From Limnohabitans sp. (lineage in GTDB: Bacteria; Pseudomonadota; Gammaproteobacteria; Burkholderiales; Burkholderiaceae_C), in the NCBI GenBank assembly GCA_018883305.1, contig VEQI01000095.1, positions 1-9,899 on the forward strand: a DNA stretch of 9,899 bases, read 5' to 3'. The notes beneath the pieces were generated by a model. It saw only the letters and a program-made list of their open reading frames with translations. It was not told where the DNA came from and searched no databases. How positions within the stretch are numbered: the stretch's first letter is position 1; every line of letters begins with the position of its first letter. Positions 7,019 through 9,899 of this stretch are shown piece by piece. A program made the position numbers and the translations under genes.

Positions 7019-7396
7019 TCAGATACCCATTTCCTTGAACACTTCCTTGGCCACGCGGAAGCTGTCGATGGCGGCCGGCACGCCGCAGTAGATCGCCACT
7101 TGCAGGAACACTTCTTGAATTTCGCTCTTGGTCAGGCCGTTGTTGATGGCGCCGCGCACATGCAATTTGAGTTCATGCGGACGGTTCAGCGCGGCAATCA
7201 TGGCCAGGTTCAGGAAGCTGCGGGTGCGGCGCTCCAGACCCGGGCGATTCCAGATTTCATTCCAGCAGTACTCGGTGACGAGTTCCTGCATGGGCATGTT
7301 GAAGTCGTCGGCGTTCTTGATGGAGTTGTCGACGTACTCCGCACCCAGCACCTCACGGCGGGTCTTGAGGCCTTTTTCAAACGATTCGCGGTTCAT
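7019..7396 (-). CDS. Carboxymuconolactone decarboxylase (PcaC-like) family protein
   Basis: This 125-aa small helical protein of the CMD family is close in length and pattern to PcaC (gamma-carboxymuconolactone decarboxylase of the beta-ketoadipate pathway). Family features in order are RREVLG (13-18), the E-I-W-N-R-P-G-L segment (47-54), R-T-R-S-F-L-N-L-A (57-65), ELKLHVRGAINNGLTKSEI (75-93) with His79, and QVAIYCGVPAA (99-109). It lacks the CxxC redox pair of AhpD peroxidase reductases, so a lyase/decarboxylase-type role is more likely. No other protocatechuate genes are present, so I do not call it pcaC. It is the first gene of the leftward operon, with a clear Shine-Dalgarno AGGAGA (complement of 7401-7406) 4 nt before the ATG and a promoter at 7501-7529, giving a leader of about 100 nt. 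Confidence 0.92.
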   Translation of the reverse strand: MNRESFEKGLKTRREVLGAEYVDNSIKNADDFNMPMQELVTEYCWNEIWNRPGLERRTRSFLNLAMIAALNRPHELKLHVRGAINNGLTKSEIQEVFLQVAIYCGVPAAIDSFRVAKEVFKEMGI

Positions 7397-7461
7397 GTGT
7401 TCTCCTGATGAAGTGAAGTGATGGATACGCCAGCCAGCAGCCCAGGTCCGATGGCCAACGC

Positions 7462-7488
7462 AAAAAAACGGGTTGAAGATGTGTCAAC
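7462..7488 (-). other. Leader hairpin followed by U-tract, possible weak attenuator
   Basis: On the minus-strand transcript, GTTGA (complement of 7484-7488) pairs with TCAAC (complement of 7472-7476) around a 7-nt loop. After 3 nt comes a run of seven T (complement of 7462-7468). It lies in the leader between the predicted start site (~7494) and the first start codon. The 5-bp stem is too weak for a confident terminator. Confidence 0.25.
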
Positions 7489-7500
7489 ACGGCGACGTGA

Positions 7501-7529
7501 ATCATACATATTGTCTGACAATAGGTCAA
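7501..7529 (-). promoter_or_regulatory. Promoter of the leftward catabolic operon
   Basis: On the minus strand, -35 TTGACC (complement of 7524-7529, 5/6 to consensus) and -10 TATGAT (complement of 7501-7506, 5/6) are separated by exactly 17 nt. Transcription would start near 7494, about 100 nt before the PcaC-like gene. The spacer contains the whole 7-1-7 palindrome 7509-7523, so a protein bound there would block RNA polymerase. Confidence 0.72.
7509..7523. promoter_or_regulatory. Perfect 7-1-7 palindrome, likely GntR/FCD operator
   Basis: TATTGTC-T-GACAATA is a perfect inverted repeat with a single central base. Its core TTGTCTGACAA fits the T-N-G-T-N3-A-C-N-A pattern reported for FadR-subfamily GntR operators. 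It fills the -35/-10 spacer of the leftward promoter. The GntR regulator at 1958-2677 is the obvious candidate ligand, by inference only. Confidence 0.65.
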
Positions 7530-7539
7530 TATAATTGAC
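7525..7539. promoter_or_regulatory. Second palindrome, 6-3-6
   Basis: GTCAAT-ATA-ATTGAC is a perfect inverted repeat centred 16 bp from the first palindrome. It overlaps the -35 elements of both divergent promoters and contains a perfect TATAAT (7530-7535) in the plus direction, for which I find no good -35. It may be a second operator, or simply the by-product of two opposed TTGAC elements. Confidence 0.4.
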
Positions 7540-7563
7540 AGATAGTCTGTTGATGCTCAGAAT
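7535..7563 (+). promoter_or_regulatory. Promoter of the rightward liv-type operon
   Basis: -35 TTGACA (7535-7540, perfect consensus) and -10 CAGAAT (7558-7563, 4/6) are separated by 17 nt. Transcription would start near 7570, about 35 nt before the livK-like ATG. Palindrome 7538-7550 overlaps its -35 and spacer. TATAAT at 7530-7535 is an alternative -10 lacking a -35. Confidence 0.6.
7538..7550. promoter_or_regulatory. Third palindrome, 5-3-5
   Basis: ACAGA-TAG-TCTGT is a perfect inverted repeat centred 12 bp from the second palindrome. It overlaps the -35 hexamer and spacer of the rightward promoter and shares the GTCTG half-site with palindrome 7509-7523. This suggests, but does not prove, binding by the same regulator. 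Confidence 0.4.
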
Positions 7564-7604
7564 CTGCCGGCTATTCAACCTTTTACATCAGACGAGGAGA
7601 GATC

Positions 7605-8828
7605 ATGGAAGCAAAGCGCAACACAAGCGTGTCAACACAGCGCCGTTTGGTGCTGGGTGGTCTGGGGGCGGCGGGTCTGGCCACCGCATTGCCCATGAGC
7701 GTGCGGGCACAACCCAAGGCCGTCAACGTGGGTGTCATCCTGCCCTTGTCAGGTGGCAACGCGCAGTTCGGCATCAACTCGCGTCAGGGCATTGAGTTGG
7801 TGGCGGATGAAATCAATGCCTCGGGCGGTCTGAAGGGGCTGGGCGGCGCCAAGATCAACCTGGTGGTGGCGGACTCCACCTCCACGCCCACCAACGCCGC
7901 CACCGTGGCGCAGCGCATGATTGGCGAGAACGACTGCTGCGCCATTCTGGGCGCGTTTGCCTCCTCGCTCACGCTGGCCATCTCGGAAGTGACCGAGCGT
8001 CGGCGCGTGCCACTGATCACCATGTCCTACGCGGATCAGTTGACAGGCCGTGGTTACAAGCACGTCTTCCAGGTCACGCCCAAGGGCAGCGTGATTGGCA
8101 AGGCCCAGTTTGACTATGCCGTGGAGTTGGCCGGTGGCTCATCCAAGGTGAACAAGGTGGCCATTCTGTATGAAGACACCGCCTACGGCACGTCCACGGC
8201 TTCGGGGTTGCGTGCTGCAGCCAAAGCCGCTGGTGCAGAGATCGTGATGGATGAAGCCTATCCCCTGGGTATCACCGATGTCACGCCGCTCATCAACAAG
8301 CTGCGCGCCTCCCGCGCACAGATGGTGTTCCCGGTGTCTTACCTGAATGACAGTTTGCTGATTGTGCGTTCCTTGCGCCAGCAACGGCTGAACATGCCCA
8401 TCGTGGGCGGCTCTGCAGGTTACGTCATTCCCGACTTTGCCCAGGCCTTGGGAGAGTACGCCGAAGGTGTGTTGTCCATCTGTTCGGCCAACTATGACCT
8501 GGACACCAGCATGACCGAGCGTTATCGCAAGCGCTTCAACGCCTTCATGGTGCATGAGGCGGTGGAGCACGCGGTGTCTCTGGATGTGTTGGCGCAGTCC
8601 ATCAATGCCGCCAAGTCGGCCAAGCCCGAGGACATTGCGCAAGCTATGCGCAGCCAGACCTTCAAGGACGGCTGGGCCAAAACCATGACCAATGGTCAGA
8701 TCAAGTTTGATGAATCGGGCTTGAACACCTTTGCCGAGCCGGTGATGGTGCAGTGGCAGAAGAAGGAGCTGGTCACAGTGTGGCCCAGCAAGTATGCCAA
8801 GGGCAAACTGATTCAACGCCAGGGCTGA
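7605..8828 (+). CDS. LivK-type periplasmic substrate-binding protein of an ABC importer
   Basis: This 407-aa type I periplasmic binding protein (Peripla_BP_6, HAAT family) captures the substrate for the permeases encoded just downstream. The N-terminus has a twin-arginine-like signal (TQRRLVLGG from residue 11, then GAAGLATALPMSVRA, cleavage likely A35|Q36). The mature protein starts with VNVGVILPLSGGNAQFG, followed by QGIELVADEINASGGL, the A-T-V-A-Q-R-M-I element, and VAILYEDTAYGTS, all typical of the family. The ATG has a good Shine-Dalgarno (AGGAG, 7595-7599). The stop precedes livH by 8 nt. Members of this family bind branched-chain amino acids but also amides, urea and aromatic or organic acids, so the name gives no substrate. 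Divergent transcription from a shared control region with the catabolic operon suggests it imports that operon's substrate. Confidence 0.94.
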   Translation: MEAKRNTSVSTQRRLVLGGLGAAGLATALPMSVRAQPKAVNVGVILPLSGGNAQFGINSRQGIELVADEINASGGLKGLGGAKINLVVADSTSTPTNAATVAQRMIGENDCCAILGAFASSLTLAISEVTERRRVPLITMSYADQLTGRGYKHVFQVTPKGSVIGKAQFDYAVELAGGSSKVNKVAILYEDTAYGTSTASGLRAAAKAAGAEIVMDEAYPLGITDVTPLINKLRASRAQMVFPVSYLNDSLLIVRSLRQQRLNMPIVGGSAGYVIPDFAQALGEYAEGVLSICSANYDLDTSMTERYRKRFNAFMVHEAVEHAVSLDVLAQSINAAKSAKPEDIAQAMRSQTFKDGWAKTMTNGQIKFDESGLNTFAEPVMVQWQKKELVTVWPSKYAKGKLIQRQG

Positions 8829-8836
8829 GGGTTCGC

Positions 8837-9697
8837 ATGGCACTGTTGCAAGCCATCCTCGATGGGCTCATGCTCGGCGGTGTCTATGCGGTGATTTCGA
8901 TCGGGCTGACGCTGGTGTTCGGCGTCGTCTCGATCGTCAACTTCGCGCAGGCACAGTTCCTGATGGTGGGCATGTATGTCGCGTATTTCGCCTGGCGGCA
9001 TCTGGGACTGGACCCCTTGGTGGGGTCGCTGCTGGCGTTTGCCGTGGTGTTCTGTCTGGGCTACCTGATTCAACAGCAGTTGATTCGTCGTGTGCTCAAG
9101 GCCCCCGAGGTGGCGCAAATTTTTCTCACCGTGGGCATTCTGATCGTGCTGGAGAATCTGGCGCTCATCAGCTTCGGCTCGGAGTTCAAGTCGGTGCAGG
9201 TCTGGTATCAGAACGAAGCGATCGAGTTCTTCGACCTGATTGTCAGCATGCCGTACGCCATCGCGTTTTGCGCCTCGGTGCTGGCGGGGCTGGTGATCTG
9301 GTGGGTGCTGGCCAAGACCTGGTGGGGGCGCACGGTGCGTGCCACAGCCCAGGACCCCATGGCCGCCAAGCTGATTGGCATCGACCCGGATCGGGTGTAT
9401 CGCCTGGCCTTCGGTTTGGGGGTGGGGCTCACCGCGTTTGGCGGCGCCATCATCCTGCCTTACCTGACCGTGTCACCGGCTGCCGGTGAGCAGTTCGGTG
9501 TCTTGATGTTCACCGTGGTGGTGCTGGGCGGCCTGGGCAATGTGCTGGGTGCCGTGGTGGGCGGGTTGTCCGTGGGCATCATTCAATCGGTGTCTGGCTT
9601 GTACTTGCCGTTGCAATTGCAGAACCTGGTGCTCTTTGTTGTTTTCATCTTGACCCTGGCCCTGCGTCCGGAAGGTCTGTTGCGTCACAAGTCATGA
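8837..9697 (+). CDS. LivH-type ABC transporter permease
   Basis: This 286-aa inner-membrane permease has about eight hydrophobic segments. It starts with LLQAILDGLMLGGVYAVISI and GLTLVFGVVSIVNFAQAQF, the LivH signature region, and has the cytoplasmic coupling loop GRTVRATAQDPMAAKLIGI, then VLGGLGNVLGAVVGG and the terminal LALRPEGLL. It pairs with LivM to form the channel of a HAAT-type importer. The frame is open back to 8753, but the ATG at 8837 is right: GAGGG (8827-8831) lies 5 nt before it, it is 8 nt after the livK stop, and the protein aligns with family N-termini from there. The family motif N-F-A-H-G reads N-F-A-Q-A here. The stop overlaps the livM start as ATGA. Confidence 0.95.
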   Translation: MALLQAILDGLMLGGVYAVISIGLTLVFGVVSIVNFAQAQFLMVGMYVAYFAWRHLGLDPLVGSLLAFAVVFCLGYLIQQQLIRRVLKAPEVAQIFLTVGILIVLENLALISFGSEFKSVQVWYQNEAIEFFDLIVSMPYAIAFCASVLAGLVIWWVLAKTWWGRTVRATAQDPMAAKLIGIDPDRVYRLAFGLGVGLTAFGGAIILPYLTVSPAAGEQFGVLMFTVVVLGGLGNVLGAVVGGLSVGIIQSVSGLYLPLQLQNLVLFVVFILTLALRPEGLLRHKS

Positions 9698-9899
9698 ATC
9701 GAAACACTTCACTCATTGTGCTGGCCGTGGCGGGCGTGTGTGTCTTGCCCTGGCTGGTTTCCGAGAACGGTTATCTGCTGCGCGTGATGACGCTATTGCT
9801 GCTGTTTGCTGCCATGGCGCAAAGCTGGAACATCGTGGGCGGCCTGGCCAATCAAATTTCACTGGGGCATGCGGCCTTCTTCGGTCTGGGGGCCTACAC
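9694..9899 (+). CDS. LivM-type ABC transporter permease, 5' part (cut by window end)
   Basis: The start ATG (9694-9696) overlaps the livH stop by 4 nt. The 68 visible residues begin MNRNTSLIVLAVAGVCVLP, with a first membrane segment, a second (LLRVMTLLLLFAAMAQSWN), and then GGLANQISLGHAAFFGLGAY, the characteristic LivM block (usually G-Q-L-S-L-G-H-A-A-F-F). The gene continues beyond the window, where the two ATPase genes (livG/livF type) would be expected. No separate Shine-Dalgarno is evident, so translation is probably coupled to livH. Confidence 0.92.
   Translation, partial: MNRNTSLIVLAVAGVCVLPWLVSENGYLLRVMTLLLLFAAMAQSWNIVGGLANQISLGHAAFFGLGAY

Larger units (their letters stand above)
7397..7604. 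other. Divergent intergenic control region
   Basis: These 208 bp separate the leftward catabolic operon from the rightward liv-type operon. The central part (about 7501-7563) is visibly AT-richer than its surroundings and holds two opposed sigma-70-type promoters and three palindromes, listed separately. The left part is the ~100-nt leader of the leftward operon, with a small hairpin and U-tract, and the right part holds the Shine-Dalgarno of livK (AGGAG at 7595-7599). A small minus-strand frame at 7393-7578 has no credible ribosome site or family pattern. Confidence 0.85.

Noticed and set aside
6148..7038. Plus-strand frame of 296 codons opposite the dehydrogenase
   Set aside because: It is a shadow of the dehydrogenase codons and is His/Gln/Gly-rich without family motifs.
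7019..7396. Assigning the beta-ketoadipate (protocatechuate) pathway from the PcaC-like gene and the nearby hydrolase
   Set aside because: No pcaB, pcaGH or pcaIJ homologue is in the window, and the hydrolase has a different architecture from PcaD, so family resemblance alone is not enough.
7393..7578. Minus-strand frame of 61 codons across the control region
   Set aside because: It runs through the promoters and palindromes, has no Shine-Dalgarno, and looks like chance.
8753..8836. N-terminal extension of the livH frame up to 8753
   Set aside because: It lies inside the livK coding region, is not hydrophobic, and a ribosome site plus the family N-terminus fit the ATG at 8837.

Overview
The window is GC-rich chromosomal DNA with dense, closely packed catabolic genes. 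A Bug-type (tripartite tricarboxylate, TTT) solute-binding protein, a Liv-type ABC transporter, GntR/FCD regulation, a family III CoA-transferase and malonyl-CoA decarboxylase together suggest a betaproteobacterium of the Burkholderiales, probably Comamonadaceae. That placement is inferred from gene content and protein style, not from a marker gene. I see no IS element, tRNA, rRNA, CRISPR array or phage gene.

Layout. (1) 2-607, plus strand: the 3' end of a sensor histidine kinase gene, whose tail overlaps the convergent malonyl-CoA decarboxylase gene by 20 bp. (2) 7396 down to 588, minus strand: a seven-gene run in the order carboxymuconolactone decarboxylase-like protein, 3-hydroxyisobutyrate dehydrogenase-family oxidoreductase, alpha/beta hydrolase with an extra N-terminal domain, Bug periplasmic binding protein, family III (CaiB/BaiF) CoA-transferase, GntR/FCD regulator, malonyl-CoA decarboxylase. 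The first five are joined by a 1-nt gap, 4-nt ATGA/GTGA overlaps, or a 2-nt gap (alternatively a third GTGA overlap). The regulator follows after 38 nt and the decarboxylase after 83 nt. (3) 7397-7604: a 208-bp divergent control region holding two sigma-70-type promoters and three adjacent palindromes. (4) 7605-9899, plus strand: livK-, livH- and livM-like genes of a branched-chain amino acid type (HAAT family) ABC importer; livM is cut by the window end.

Reading of the system. The two divergent units look like one uptake-and-degradation module. The ABC importer and/or the Bug protein would capture a small organic acid or amide. The hydrolase, the PcaC-like protein and the dehydrogenase would process it, the CoA-transferase would activate a carboxylate, and malonyl-CoA decarboxylase would release acetyl-CoA and CO2. 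The substrate is not readable from the sequence. Malonate or a C3 precursor such as 3-hydroxypropionate or malonate semialdehyde is the simplest guess for the lower end, because a CoA-transferase plus malonyl-CoA decarboxylase could replace the malonyl-CoA synthetase step of known mat operons. The most concrete new signal is the compact divergent control region, where a perfect 7-1-7 palindrome matching the FadR-type GntR operator pattern fills the spacer of the leftward promoter. No unprecedented molecular machine is visible; this is an uncharacterised catabolic gene cluster.
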